Positions 16,359 through 25,079 of a stretch of 64,000 nt of DNA are shown piece after piece. Source of the DNA: JAPKYZ01 sp033763835 (GTDB taxonomy: Bacteria; Acidobacteriota; Terriglobia; Bryobacterales; Bryobacteraceae); assembly GCA_033763835.1 (NCBI GenBank), contig JANRJS010000036.1:1-64000 (forward strand), written 5' to 3'. A program made the position numbers and the translations under genes. The notes beneath the pieces are model-generated. The model saw nothing but the letters and a program-made list of their open reading frames with translations. It made no database searches and was not told the origin of the DNA. Numbering within the stretch: the stretch's first letter is position 1; each line of letters starts with the position of its first letter.

Positions 16359-19300
16359 TTAAAACGCCAATCGCAGCGCCATCTGGATTTGCCGGTTCGG
16401 GCCAGACAATCCCGTAATCGTGCCCGCCGCCGGGGAGCCGATCGACGAATTCGGCAGACCGAACTGCGGCGTGTTGGTCAAGTTGAAAAACTCGCTTCGA
16501 TATTCGAGCTTGAACCGCTCCGTGATCGCGAAGTTTTTGAAGATCGAGAAATCGAGATTCACGCGTCCCGGCCCGTAAAGGATGTTGCGCCCGCCGTTGC
16601 CGTAGGTGAACTGCGCGGGCGTGCGCCAAGCGGAGTTCGCCGTGTTTAACGACGGGTCAAACCAGGCGGCGCGCGTCGGCGCTTTGATCGACCCGTCTTT
16701 GATCCGGTCCGGGCGGCTTCCGCCCGCGTTCGCCACGGGAGCCTGCAACTGGGGTGTAAACGGCAGCCCGGTCTGCCAAGTGAAGATCGTGTTGGTCTGC
16801 CAACCGCCGACAATCAAATCCGCGAAGCGGCTACCTGGATCGAATTTCTTGCCCTTGCCGAACGGCAATTCATAGTTCATCGAGTGCGTTACCCGGTGCC
16901 GGATATCGAAGCCGGAATTGCCGCGGTCCACGTTGCGATACCGAATGTCTTGCGGAATCGGCCCGTTGTCGCCGCCGCCAAATTGATTCGGAACGTTGTC
17001 GATCGAATGCGACCACGTGTACGCGGTCAGGAAACTCATCCCCGACGAAAATCGCTTCTCGGCGGTGGCTTGCAGCGAATGATAGTTTGACCGCCCGTCG
17101 GTAGCGTTGTACGTCACCGTCTGCACGCCAGGCGCGATGTTGCGGAGCGGGCGCCGCGAAGCCGGAGTGCCCGGCCCCGGGTCCTGTTGGTTGAAGTTGT
17201 ACGTTGAATCCAGCCGCCGCCCCAGGTTGCCGACATAGCCGACCTTGAACACCGTGCCGATGGGCGCCACTTCGTGCTGCACCTGGAAATTGAACTGCAT
17301 AATGCGGCCCGACTTGAAGTCCTCGGGGATCGTGATCACCGCGCCGCTGGTCAATCCCGGTCCGGTAACGACTGCGTAGTCGAGGTTCGGAATCGCGGGC
17401 AGGCCGTCCTGCATGCGCCGCGGATTGGCATTGAATTGATCGATGTCGAAGGTGTTGATGGGACCGAACGGCAGTTGCCGGAACAGCCGCAACGCCGCGC
17501 CGCCGTTGCCCATCACCGAATAGAAGACGCCCGCGCCGCCGCGCACCACGGTCCGGTCGTTCAGCTTGTAGGCGAAGCCGGCGCGCGGAGCCCAGTTATC
17601 GGTGTTCGGCTTCACGCCGACATACTTGTCCGTGCCCTGGTAACCGGCGATCATGAGCCGCCCCGTTGCGACGTTGAAGTTCGACAAACGGTTGGCAACT
17701 TCATTCACCGGCGGGAAAAACTCCCAGCGCAGACCGAGGTTGAGCGTGAGGCGATTGTTCACCCGCCAGTCGTCCTGCACGTAGTAGCCGTGCTCCACCA
17801 TCCGCATGCCCACCCAGGCGAGCGTGAAATCTTGCTCGATCGTCGACGCGGTGCCGAGCAGGAAACTCGCCGCTTCGTCGCCGGTCGCGCCCGCATTGTT
17901 CGGATTGTTCGAGAACGTTCGCGAGAAGTTGAAGCGCCCGTTGCCGCGATTGGTCTGGAACTCGGTCAGATGCCGCCGCCGGATGTCGCCGCCGAACTTG
18001 AACGTGTGCCGCCCCGAAACCTTGGTAAAGCTGATCGTCGGATTGAACGTGTTCTGGATGCGCAAAATCGGCAGACTCCGCGTCTGCCCGATGCCCGTGT
18101 ACGCTCCGACGTTGATGATCGGAATACCATCCGAAAGCGGACCCTGATTGGACCCGCGCACGCCGAGCTTCTCGCCCAACTGCGCACCGGGTGTCGCGCC
18201 TTCCTGCGTGAAATCCATGTTGAACCGGGCAAACCCCATGCGCGCTTCCATCACGAAAGTCGGGGTCCAACTGCGGGTCCAGCCCATCACGGAGTGGTGC
18301 GTGATGATGGCCGACGTGCCCGCGAAGCTGTCCTCGTTGCCCAGCGCCACGGGGTTCGAGGGGAAGCCCGGGATATTGGAGTTCGGGAATGTCGCCGGTC
18401 GCGTATCGAGCGTATCTTGCCGCGAATAGCGCCCGAAAATCAGGTCCTTCGAAGACATGTTGTAGTCGAACCGGCCGTCGCCCTGGTTCCAGTCGAGCTT
18501 GCGCGGCAAGCTCGCCGTGTAGTTGTTGACGAGAGCCCCGGTCTGCGGCGCGGGATACGCCTGGATTAAGCGCCGTGTGATCGAGTCGAAGCGCGCCGCC
18601 GGAATGATGCGTCCGGGGAAGGCGTCGCGCGTGAATCCGCTCGCCGTACCGGCTTGGGGACGGGTCGTCGATGGATCGAAGATGTCGCGCACCGCCGAAA
18701 AATCGCCGTTACGCATCGCCATCGTCGGCACGCTGCGCAGGCTCACTTCCTGCCGCTTGCGCCGGTAACCTTCGTAATTTCCGAAATAGAAGAGCTTGTT
18801 TTTGATCGCCGGGCCGCCGAACGACGCGCCGAATTGGTTCTGCTGGAAACTCGGCGTCGCTTGCGTGGGATTGGCGAAATAGTCGCGCGCGTCGAGCGCC
18901 GCGTTCCGCAGGAAGTTGTACGCCGACCCGTGCATCTGGTTCGTGCCGGATTTCGACACCACGTTCACCGTCGCGCCGGGATTGCGGCCCTGCTCGGCGG
19001 AGAACATGTTGGTCTGAATCTTGAACTCCTGCACGCCTTCCACCGACGGCCGCAGGATGATCGACAGCGTCAACCGGTCGTTATTGTCGATGCCGTCCAG
19101 CATGAAGTTGTTCGCGCCTTCGCGGTTGCCGTTCGAGAACAGTTCCGTGCCCGGCCGCGAATCGTCCGGTCGAGTGCCGCTCATAATCGTGCCCGACGCG
19201 CCGAAGCCGACGCCGGTGACGCCCGGTCCAAGCGTCGCGAGCTGCACAAAGTTGCGTCCGTTGAGCGGCAACTCGGTGATCTGCCGGTTATCGATCACTT

Positions 19301-19691
19301 GGCCGATCGACGACGTGTCGGAGTCGAGTACCGGCGGCGTGTCCTTGATCTCGACCGTCTCGCTGACGTTGCCGACTTCGAGCGTGAAATCGATGCGGGC
19401 CACCTGATTCACTTCGAGTTGAAGATTCTCCTGCCGGATCGGCTTGAAGCCCTGTTTCTCGATGCGCGCGGTGTATCGGCCAGGCGGCAGCAGCGGCACG
19501 TTGAAGGATCCGTCGTCGTCCGACACGGCCTCGCGAGTCAACTGAGTGTCTTGGTTGACCACCGTCACGCGCGCGCCGGGAACCACCGCGCCCGACTTAT
19601 CGAGCGTGGTTCCGGTCAGCGTGGAGGTCGTCTGGGCGAACACCGGAACGGCGATCGCCATGATCGACAAAGATCGAAGGAAATGTTTCAT
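16359..19691 (-). CDS. Oar-type TonB-dependent receptor
   Basis: An intact 1110-residue outer-membrane protein. Residues 1-19 are a signal peptide ending VFA. A carboxypeptidase-regulatory-like domain spans ~20-110 (TLTGTTLDKSGAVVPGARV, GSFNVPLLPPGRYTARIEKQ). A plug-like region follows (LPLNGRNFVQLATL, NNFMLDGIDNND, NPGATVNVVSKSGTNQ), then a long beta-barrel ending in an aromatic residue (MALRLAF). SD AGGGAGAG precedes the ATG. Such receptors are numerous in Solibacter-type Acidobacteriota and are presumed to import large or polymeric substrates; the substrate here is unknown. It lies 100 bp upstream of the broken paralogue on the same strand, so the two look like a tandem pair. Confidence 0.93.
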   Translation of the reverse strand: MKHFLRSLSIMAIAVPVFAQTTSTLTGTTLDKSGAVVPGARVTVVNQDTQLTREAVSDDDGSFNVPLLPPGRYTARIEKQGFKPIRQENLQLEVNQVARIDFTLEVGNVSETVEIKDTPPVLDSDTSSIGQVIDNRQITELPLNGRNFVQLATLGPGVTGVGFGASGTIMSGTRPDDSRPGTELFSNGNREGANNFMLDGIDNNDRLTLSIILRPSVEGVQEFKIQTNMFSAEQGRNPGATVNVVSKSGTNQMHGSAYNFLRNAALDARDYFANPTQATPSFQQNQFGASFGGPAIKNKLFYFGNYEGYRRKRQEVSLRSVPTMAMRNGDFSAVRDIFDPSTTRPQAGTASGFTRDAFPGRIIPAARFDSITRRLIQAYPAPQTGALVNNYTASLPRKLDWNQGDGRFDYNMSSKDLIFGRYSRQDTLDTRPATFPNSNIPGFPSNPVALGNEDSFAGTSAIITHHSVMGWTRSWTPTFVMEARMGFARFNMDFTQEGATPGAQLGEKLGVRGSNQGPLSDGIPIINVGAYTGIGQTRSLPILRIQNTFNPTISFTKVSGRHTFKFGGDIRRRHLTEFQTNRGNGRFNFSRTFSNNPNNAGATGDEAASFLLGTASTIEQDFTLAWVGMRMVEHGYYVQDDWRVNNRLTLNLGLRWEFFPPVNEVANRLSNFNVATGRLMIAGYQGTDKYVGVKPNTDNWAPRAGFAYKLNDRTVVRGGAGVFYSVMGNGGAALRLFRQLPFGPINTFDIDQFNANPRRMQDGLPAIPNLDYAVVTGPGLTSGAVITIPEDFKSGRIMQFNFQVQHEVAPIGTVFKVGYVGNLGRRLDSTYNFNQQDPGPGTPASRRPLRNIAPGVQTVTYNATDGRSNYHSLQATAEKRFSSGMSFLTAYTWSHSIDNVPNQFGGGDNGPIPQDIRYRNVDRGNSGFDIRHRVTHSMNYELPFGKGKKFDPGSRFADLIVGGWQTNTIFTWQTGLPFTPQLQAPVANAGGSRPDRIKDGSIKAPTRAAWFDPSLNTANSAWRTPAQFTYGNGGRNILYGPGRVNLDFSIFKNFAITERFKLEYRSEFFNLTNTPQFGLPNSSIGSPAAGTITGLSGPNRQIQMALRLAF

Positions 19692-19801
19692 AAGCCACTC
19701 TCCCTGGAGCGTGCGCTCATCGTATCACCGCTCCCAGGCGGCGTTTATCGCGGGCGAGGGTTCGGAGACGGCCGCGCCTGAAGCGCCGCTATACTGAGCG
19801 C

Positions 19802-20095
19802 ATGATCGACGCGAAAGAGGCGGTTCACATCGCGAAGAATTATTTCGCCGATATCGCCGCCGTTAATCCTCTATTTATCTTGCTGGAGGAAGTTCGCTCC
19901 GACGTGATCCGGCAGGAAAACCATCAAGACGAACCTGACTTCATTCCCGTTTGGCGGATTACCGTTAGCCGTCCGTCCCCCCGCAGCAAGACCGCTTTTC
20001 CACCGGATGTCGACCGGGACTTCCGTGTGGTGACGATCGATAAAAGCGATGGCAAAGTCCTCTCGCTCACGCTGCGAGAGCCCATGCATGCCTGA
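19802..20095 (+). CDS. Small hypothetical protein, possible partner of the following PIN protein
   Basis: A 97-residue protein that I cannot assign to a named family. The sequence has an N-terminal helix (DAKEAVHIAKNYFADI), a strand with PVWRITVSRP, and a C-terminal RDFRVVTIDKSDGKVLSL, suggesting a compact alpha-beta fold like PepSY-type or similar small domains. Its last 8 nt overlap the start of the PIN gene (ATGCCTGA). This tight coupling is typical of toxin-antitoxin pairs with the antitoxin first. It lacks a visible DNA-binding motif. The antitoxin role is inference from arrangement only. Confidence 0.55.
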   Translation: MIDAKEAVHIAKNYFADIAAVNPLFILLEEVRSDVIRQENHQDEPDFIPVWRITVSRPSPRSKTAFPPDVDRDFRVVTIDKSDGKVLSLTLREPMHA

Positions 20096-20582
20096 TTGGC
20101 CAGATTACGTCGATTCGCTACGTCGAAAGAACCACTCGGTCCTCCTCGATACGAACGTCCTACTGCTATGGATCGTGGGATCCTATCTCGGTTACCGCGA
20201 AGTCGAACAATTCAGCCGGCTCTCCGATAGTGGATTGACAACCGCCGATTTCAAGTTGTTGGCGGAGCTGATCGACGGCTTCGAGATTCTAACCACACCG
20301 AATGTTCTCACGGAGTCGAGTAATTTGCTAGAGAAAGTACCGAACGGCCGACACGCCTTGCGCGAGGCTTCGCGCGATTGGCCGGAAACGTTCGTACCTA
20401 GCCGAGTTGCGATGGATCGACCGGAATACCGCTACCTTGGCCTAACCGACGCGGCCATTTTGGAGACCGGCCTAAGGAGAAAGTGCCTTGTTCTAACGAC
20501 CGATGCAGTTCTTGAAAGAGACCTTAGTAAAGCGGGCGTCGATGCCGTCAACTTCAACCACGTCAAGCAGTGGCATGCCTAA
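20088..20582 (+). CDS. PIN-domain protein, probable toxin-type ribonuclease
   Basis: A 164-residue PIN-domain protein. Acidic active-site residues are readable: Asp21 in SVLLDTNVLLL, Glu in NVLTESSN, Asp in GLTDAAIL, and Asp in LTTDAVLERDL. PIN domains are Mg-dependent RNases, often the toxin (VapC) half of type II toxin-antitoxin modules. The start is ATG 20088, overlapping the upstream gene by 8 nt. It is longer than a typical VapC (about 130 residues). The stop codon abuts the truncated copy of the sua5 3' end at 20581. Confidence 0.75.
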   Translation: MPDWPDYVDSLRRKNHSVLLDTNVLLLWIVGSYLGYREVEQFSRLSDSGLTTADFKLLAELIDGFEILTTPNVLTESSNLLEKVPNGRHALREASRDWPETFVPSRVAMDRPEYRYLGLTDAAILETGLRRKCLVLTTDAVLERDLSKAGVDAVNFNHVKQWHA

Positions 20583-20632
20583 CTCCCCTTCAGCAACTCC
20601 GCCGGTTCTCCTTCCTCGATCGCACCTTCCTT
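20581..20632. repeat. Diverged copy of the sua5 3' end (direct repeat, left copy)
   Basis: About 52 bp match 21273-21324 at roughly 45 positions, including the first 22 without a mismatch. On the minus strand it still encodes KEGAIEEGEPAELLKGS-stop, nearly the C-terminus of the threonylcarbamoyl-AMP synthase. It flanks the 2-TM gene together with the functional copy. The rest of the gap to 20697 shows no gene. Confidence 0.8.
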
Positions 20633-20697
20633 AGTGGCCGCGAGGCTTGGGGTTCGGCCGTGGGGGCAAAGCCGGCCGGGGCCAAGGTTCCGGAGGA

Positions 20698-21267
20698 CTA
20701 ATTCTGAACATTCCCTTGCTCCTCTTCCTCCAGCATAGCTTGCAACGCCGTCGGAGGAAGCCACAACCCATCCGCCGGATAGAGCTTCATCACTTTCGTC
20801 CGCAGAACCGTCGCCTCCTCGGTTTCGTAGTCCGTATCGTCGCGTTCCCGAACCACCCGGTACCGTTCGAAGACAAGTTGCAGTTGAAAGTACAGTTCGT
20901 CGGTGAGAAGACCGGCGTCTTTCGCCCTTCCGACAACGCCCTTGAAAAGCGATAGAACCGAGCTGTATTCGTCCTTCAGGCTCCGATGCAGCGCGGCGGC
21001 ATCGGGAATTCGGAAGATCGACCGGGCCTGCGTTACCGTGCCGCCCGCGAACGCAAGCGCTGCCCAGAACGCGTTCGGCACGCTCAAACCCGCCAGAATC
21101 CCTACGCCCGCCACGGCTACGAGAACGCCGCCGATCCACTCGATACGATGCTCCATTCGGGCGGATCGCGCCGCTTTAGCGCGATGGAACATCACGTTCA
21201 TCTCGCAAGTGCGGACGGCGTCCCAAAGGTCGAGAACGATTTCAACTTGCCGTTCCGGAGCGATCAT
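20698..21267 (-). CDS. Two-transmembrane SLATT-like membrane protein
   Basis: A 189-residue protein with a cytoplasmic N-terminal helix, two adjacent membrane segments (residues ~42-60 IEWIGGVLVAVAGVGILAG and ~63-80), then a long helical C-terminal part. This layout resembles SLATT-family 2-TM proteins, which occur in nucleotide-signalling and defence contexts, but the family assignment is tentative and no partner SMODS or SLOG gene is nearby. SD AAGGGGAG, lying within the end of sua5, precedes the ATG at 21265-21267 and only 3 nt separate it from the sua5 stop. It is flanked by a 52-bp direct repeat of the sua5 3' end, suggesting acquisition by insertion. Confidence 0.55.
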   Translation of the reverse strand: MIAPERQVEIVLDLWDAVRTCEMNVMFHRAKAARSARMEHRIEWIGGVLVAVAGVGILAGLSVPNAFWAALAFAGGTVTQARSIFRIPDAAALHRSLKDEYSSVLSLFKGVVGRAKDAGLLTDELYFQLQLVFERYRVVRERDDTDYETEEATVLRTKVMKLYPADGLWLPPTALQAMLEEEEQGNVQN

Positions 21268-21270
21268 CGC

Positions 21271-21909
21271 TCAACTCCCCTTCAGCAACTCCGCGAGCTC
21301 TTTCTCCTCGATCGCCCCTTCCTTGATCACGCGCCAGTACGGCTCCGTGATGTCGATCGTGGTGGAGCCTTTCGCCGCGCACAGACCGCCGTCGAGCACC
21401 AGATCCACGCGCCCGTCCATCATCGCGAACACCTCGATCCCCGAGCGTCCCGTAGGCGATCCCGAGATATTCGCCGACGTCGCGATGATCGGCTGCCCCA
21501 ACTCCTCAAGCAGCGCGTCGCACACCGCCGACTTCGCGTGCCGCAATCCCAAGCGTCCTGTCTGGCCGGTCACGCGCAAGGGAATTCGCGGCGACGCCGA
21601 TTCGATGATCGTTAACGGTCCCGGCCAATAGCGCCGCGCGAGCATCGTGAAACGCGCCGTGACATCGATCACCAGATCCTCCACCATCATCATGTCGCTG
21701 ACGAGGAGCGGCAAGGATCGGTTCGGCTCACGGCCTTTCGCTTGGAACACGCGTCCGACGGCGGCCAAATTGTAGGGGTCCGCGGCCAGCACGTAGAGCG
21801 CGTCGGTCGGGATCGCCACCACGCCTCCGCGCCGGATCAGCGCCGCCGCACGGGCGATCGCTTCGCCCGCCGGACGCTCCTGGTCGATCTCAATCAGGTC
21901 GGTGGCCAA
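21271..21909 (-). CDS. L-threonylcarbamoyladenylate synthase (Sua5/YrdC/YwlC family)
   Basis: A 212-residue YrdC-domain protein that makes threonylcarbamoyl-AMP from threonine, bicarbonate and ATP for the t6A modification at position 37 of ANN-decoding tRNAs. Family motifs are RRGGVVAIPTDALYVLAAD, KGREPNRSLPLLVSD, WPGPLTII, LRVTGQTGRLGLR and IIATSANISGSPTG. The C-terminal Sua5 domain is absent, as in TsaC/YrdC-type proteins. The start is 12 nt after the stop of the methyltransferase-reductase gene, in the same operon direction. The C-terminal coding sequence is duplicated at 20581-20632. Confidence 0.92.
   Translation of the reverse strand: MATDLIEIDQERPAGEAIARAAALIRRGGVVAIPTDALYVLAADPYNLAAVGRVFQAKGREPNRSLPLLVSDMMMVEDLVIDVTARFTMLARRYWPGPLTIIESASPRIPLRVTGQTGRLGLRHAKSAVCDALLEELGQPIIATSANISGSPTGRSGIEVFAMMDGRVDLVLDGGLCAAKGSTTIDITEPYWRVIKEGAIEEKELAELLKGS
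21273..21324. repeat. sua5 3' end, right copy of 52-bp direct repeat
   Basis: This is the coding end of the intact gene (KEGAIEEKELAELLKGS-stop on the minus strand). It matches 20581-20632 at roughly 45 of 52 positions, with the repeats enclosing the 2-TM gene. The arrangement resembles integration at the 3' end of a gene with restoration of its reading frame, but no integrase is present. Confidence 0.8.
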
Positions 21910-21921
21910 TAGTTTTTCAGG

Positions 21922-23808
21922 TTAGCGCGGTCCGATCGCCTCGGCGACTTCGATGGCCATCGAGTATCGCCCGAACGGCGCGCTCAACTGCACGCCCTGC
22001 ACCAGCGGACGCGACCGCGTCACCATCTCGCGCGCGATCTCGACGCCCTCGGCGCGAGCCTTTTCCGCGGTGTCCGCCAGACGCATGCGCTCCATGTATG
22101 GCTCGGGCACCGGCACTCGCAGTTCGTTCACCATGAACTCGGCGTTGCGATGGCTGGTAAGCGGCCAGATGCCCGCGATCACCGGAATTTTCAGCGGCTC
22201 CACGCGTTTCATAAACGCTTCGAGCAGATTCAAATCGAACACGGGCTGGGTGACGATATACTCCGCGCCCGCCTCTACTTTCCATTCCAATCGCCGGTGC
22301 TCTTCGTCGAGATTGAGCGCTCCGGGATTCGCGCCCACGCCGATCACCAGCGCCGTTTGCGATCCCATCGGATTACCGCCGATGTCGAGCCCGTGATTGA
22401 GATTGTTCACGATGTTCACGAGACCGATCGCATCCACGTCGAACACCGCCGTCGCGCTCGGGTAGCCGCCCATCCGCGGCGGATCGCCGGTGATGCAGAT
22501 CAGGTTGCGCACGCCCAACGCATGCGCGCCCAACAACTCGCTCTGAATGCCGAGAATGTTCCGGTCGCGGCAGCAGAAGTGGAGCACGGCCTCGATCTCC
22601 GCCCGCTTCTGAATCTCCATGCAGGTGATCTGCGCCGACAATCGCGCCGACGCTCGCGGACCGTCGGGTACGTTAATGCAGTCGATCCCCGCTTCGCGGC
22701 ACAACGCCGCCCCGTCGATCTCCTTTTGCGGATCGACGCCGCGCGGCGGCAGAATTTCGACGAACGCCACGAACTTGCCCTCGGCGAGCTTTGCGCCGAG
22801 TTTGCTTTTCGCCGCCATCGGAACGGGTGGCAGCGCTTTGGCTTTCTGAGGCGAATCTTCCACCGTCACGCTGAGCTTGCGCGTCACCGGCTGCAAACTT
22901 CGGACTTCGCTCCGGATTTCCTTGATGTGCTGCGGAGTCGTCCCGCAGCAGCCGCCGATCATCTTTACGCCCGCCTGCAAGAACCGCCGCGCGTACTGCG
23001 ACATGTACTCCGGCGAACTCATATACATGTGCCGACCTTCGACGACGACGGGCAATCCCGCGTTCGGCATGGCCGACAGCGGCTTCGCCGTGTAGTGCGC
23101 CATTTGCTCCAGCGTCTCGAGCATCGGCTTCGGACCGGTCGAACAGTTCAACCCGATCACGTCCGCAGGCAGCCGGTCGAGCTCGCGCGTGAAGACATCG
23201 ATCGGCGTTCCGCCCCCCGGTCCACCCAAGGTTCCGTCGTCGTTCACCGTGACGTGCGCGGCGATCACCATCTCCTCCCCCGCCGCCTCGCGCGCCGCGA
23301 GAATTGCCTCCCGCACTTCGTCCAGGTTCCAGAAGGTTTCAAGGACCAGCAAATCGACGCCGGCTTCGACCAGCGCCCGCGCCTGTTCGAGAAACGCCTC
23401 TCGCGCTTCGGAAAACGAAGTCGGACCCAACGGCTCGATCCGTACGCCCAGCGGACCGATCGCGCCCGCGACATAGGCCCGATCCCCGGCCGCCTCGCGC
23501 GCCAACCGCACGCCCGCCCGGTTGATCGCGATCAGGTTCTGCGCCTGTCCGAACGCGCCTAGCCGAATTCGGTTCGCGCCGAACGTATTCGTTTCGAGAA
23601 TCTCCGCGCCCGCCTTGACGTACTCCTGGTGAATCTCCTTCACCAGAGCGCCGGAGGATAGATTCAACTCGTCGAAGCAGCGGTTGATGAACACGCCCTT
23701 CGCATAGAGCATCGTGCCCATCGCTCCGTCGGCGACGAGCACGCGATTCCGGAAGGCGTCGCGGACTTCCGCCGCTTTCGATTCGACGGGCATTTCCAAG
23801 GTAGGCAT
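21922..23808 (-). CDS. Fused homocysteine S-methyltransferase / methylenetetrahydrofolate reductase
   Basis: A 628-residue bifunctional enzyme of the YitJ type. Residues ~15-300 are a homocysteine methyltransferase barrel with the Zn ligands Cys222 (GLNCSTGP) and Cys287-Cys288 (GGCCGTTPQH). Residues ~345-628 are a 5,10-methylenetetrahydrofolate reductase domain (FVEILPPRGVDP, LICITGDPPRMGGYP, AEYIVTQPVFD). Role: one-carbon metabolism and methionine supply. The chosen start is ATG 23806-23808, 8 nt after the mutM stop; a second ATG at 23793 is possible. An upstream extension of the frame exists but lies inside mutM and is not family-like. Acts in the cytoplasm, in an operon with mutM and sua5. 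Confidence 0.93.
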   Translation of the reverse strand: MPTLEMPVESKAAEVRDAFRNRVLVADGAMGTMLYAKGVFINRCFDELNLSSGALVKEIHQEYVKAGAEILETNTFGANRIRLGAFGQAQNLIAINRAGVRLAREAAGDRAYVAGAIGPLGVRIEPLGPTSFSEAREAFLEQARALVEAGVDLLVLETFWNLDEVREAILAAREAAGEEMVIAAHVTVNDDGTLGGPGGGTPIDVFTRELDRLPADVIGLNCSTGPKPMLETLEQMAHYTAKPLSAMPNAGLPVVVEGRHMYMSSPEYMSQYARRFLQAGVKMIGGCCGTTPQHIKEIRSEVRSLQPVTRKLSVTVEDSPQKAKALPPVPMAAKSKLGAKLAEGKFVAFVEILPPRGVDPQKEIDGAALCREAGIDCINVPDGPRASARLSAQITCMEIQKRAEIEAVLHFCCRDRNILGIQSELLGAHALGVRNLICITGDPPRMGGYPSATAVFDVDAIGLVNIVNNLNHGLDIGGNPMGSQTALVIGVGANPGALNLDEEHRRLEWKVEAGAEYIVTQPVFDLNLLEAFMKRVEPLKIPVIAGIWPLTSHRNAEFMVNELRVPVPEPYMERMRLADTAEKARAEGVEIAREMVTRSRPLVQGVQLSAPFGRYSMAIEVAEAIGPR

Positions 23809-23816
23809 ATTGAGGC

Positions 23817-24623
23817 TTATCGCTGGCAGCCGGGGCAGAAATACGTCGAACGGCCCGCCTGCGCCACGCGGCGGATTCGTTTTCCGCACCGCAGGCAAGG
23901 CAATCCTTCGCGCCCGTACACCGCCACTCCGAATCCCTCGCTTTCGGGCGTCGCGCCCGGCCGCGAATACTCGGCGTAAGCCGATTTTACCGCACTGCCC
24001 AGGACTTCCCGGATCGACGCATGCAGCGCTTCGATCTTTCTTCGCCCCAGCTCGTTCATCGGTTTCGACGGATGCACGCGTGCTCCGAACAGCGCCTCCG
24101 CCGCCCAAATGTTGCCCAGACCCACGACGTTCGTTTGATCGAGCAGAAAGACCTTCGCCGGCCGCGCGGTACGTTTGGCTGCCTCTGTGAGCCACTCCGG
24201 GGTAAAGCCCTCCGAGAGCGGTTCCGGCCCGTACTCCCGGTCGAGCGACGCGACTTCGGCGGGCGTTAACATTTGGATCCGCCCGAACAATCGCGAGTCG
24301 TCGAAAATCAACTCGCGCCCGTCATCCAACGGGAACCACGCCCTTGTCGCGGTGGACTTGAGCGACGAATCCCCGGCGTACAAGTTGCCGGTCATGCCCA
24401 AATGCACGCGCATGGTTAGCCCGTTATCGAGCGCAATGAGAATGTTTTTCGCTCTCCGCGTGACTCGCTCGATCCGCCGCCCCGCGAGTTTCTTCGCGAC
24501 GGTCCTCCCATTCAGCGGCCTCGTCGTCTGCGGCCTTGTGAAGTGCGCCGCGAGCATCGTCCGCCCCGCCGCCCACTCGTCCAACCGCCTCGCAACCGCG
24601 TGTACTTCGGGAAGTTCGGGCAT
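23817..24623 (-). CDS. mutM: Formamidopyrimidine-DNA glycosylase family (Fpg/MutM/Nei)
   Basis: A 268-residue base-excision repair glycosylase/AP lyase. The catalytic N-terminus MPELPEV (Pro after removal of Met, then Glu) is intact. The helix-two-turn-helix DNA-binding region is visible (LLDQTNVVGLGNIWAAEALF), as is the C-terminal zinc finger with CLRCG and YFCPGC (four Cys). Substrate: oxidised purines such as 8-oxoguanine for Fpg members; Nei-type specificity cannot be excluded. It is the first gene of the mutM / methyltransferase-reductase / sua5 run on the minus strand. Confidence 0.93.
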   Translation of the reverse strand: MPELPEVHAVARRLDEWAAGRTMLAAHFTRPQTTRPLNGRTVAKKLAGRRIERVTRRAKNILIALDNGLTMRVHLGMTGNLYAGDSSLKSTATRAWFPLDDGRELIFDDSRLFGRIQMLTPAEVASLDREYGPEPLSEGFTPEWLTEAAKRTARPAKVFLLDQTNVVGLGNIWAAEALFGARVHPSKPMNELGRRKIEALHASIREVLGSAVKSAYAEYSRPGATPESEGFGVAVYGREGLPCLRCGKRIRRVAQAGRSTYFCPGCQR

Positions 24624-24671
24624 AAATTTAATGGGATGCGCCGGACGGACAAACCTGCGGAAACTTTACTG

Positions 24672-25079
24672 CTACTTCTCAATACCAATCAACCGCCCCG
24701 ACAACTCCGGTACGCGCCGAAAGTCGGAGTCGCGCGTCAAAAGCTCCGCGTCATACGCCACCACAGTACCGGCAATCAGCGCGTCCCGCGCTTCCAGTTG
24801 CTTACCCAAGTCCCGCTGCGCGATTTCGATTCGGGCCGCCGCCTCCGCCGCTACTTCCGTTAATGGCAAAACGTTAGAACACGCCGCCAGTAGGTCGCGA
24901 ATCGCTTGCCGCTTCTTCTCCGAGCGAGCGCCCCGGTTCAACTCGAATACCGTAATCGCGCTCATCGCCAGAGAACCCGCAGCACCCAAGCGCTCGATCG
25001 CCATCGCGGACGCAGCGTCGCCGCGAAGATAGTCGATCCATACATTGGTGTCCACCACGGTGGTGGGGTTCACCGCCAT
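24672..25079 (-). CDS. vapC: VapC-type PIN-domain toxin
   Basis: A 135-residue PIN-domain ribonuclease of normal VapC size. The acidic catalytic residues are Asp10 (TTVVDTNVWIDYLRG), Glu in TVFELNRG, Asp in ARDALIAGTVVAYDAELLT (GT just after), and Asp in TRDSDF. VapC toxins cleave RNA, commonly initiator tRNA or rRNA. The start ATG 25077-25079 lies inside the 3' end of the upstream HTH gene (10-nt overlap), the usual antitoxin-toxin coupling. The partner is not a standard VapB but an excisionase-like HTH protein of 204 residues. Confidence 0.88.
   Translation of the reverse strand: MAVNPTTVVDTNVWIDYLRGDAASAMAIERLGAAGSLAMSAITVFELNRGARSEKKRQAIRDLLAACSNVLPLTEVAAEAAARIEIAQRDLGKQLEARDALIAGTVVAYDAELLTRDSDFRRVPELSGRLIGIEK

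Noticed and set aside
17274..18569. 431-codon plus-strand frame inside the TonB receptor gene
   Set aside because: It is antisense to conserved receptor sequence, lacks any recognisable motif and is rich in Arg/His as expected from high-GC shadow frames.
22150..23562. 470-codon plus-strand frame opposite the methyltransferase-reductase gene
   Set aside because: Antisense shadow of a strongly conserved enzyme; composition dominated by Arg, His and Asp with no family motif.
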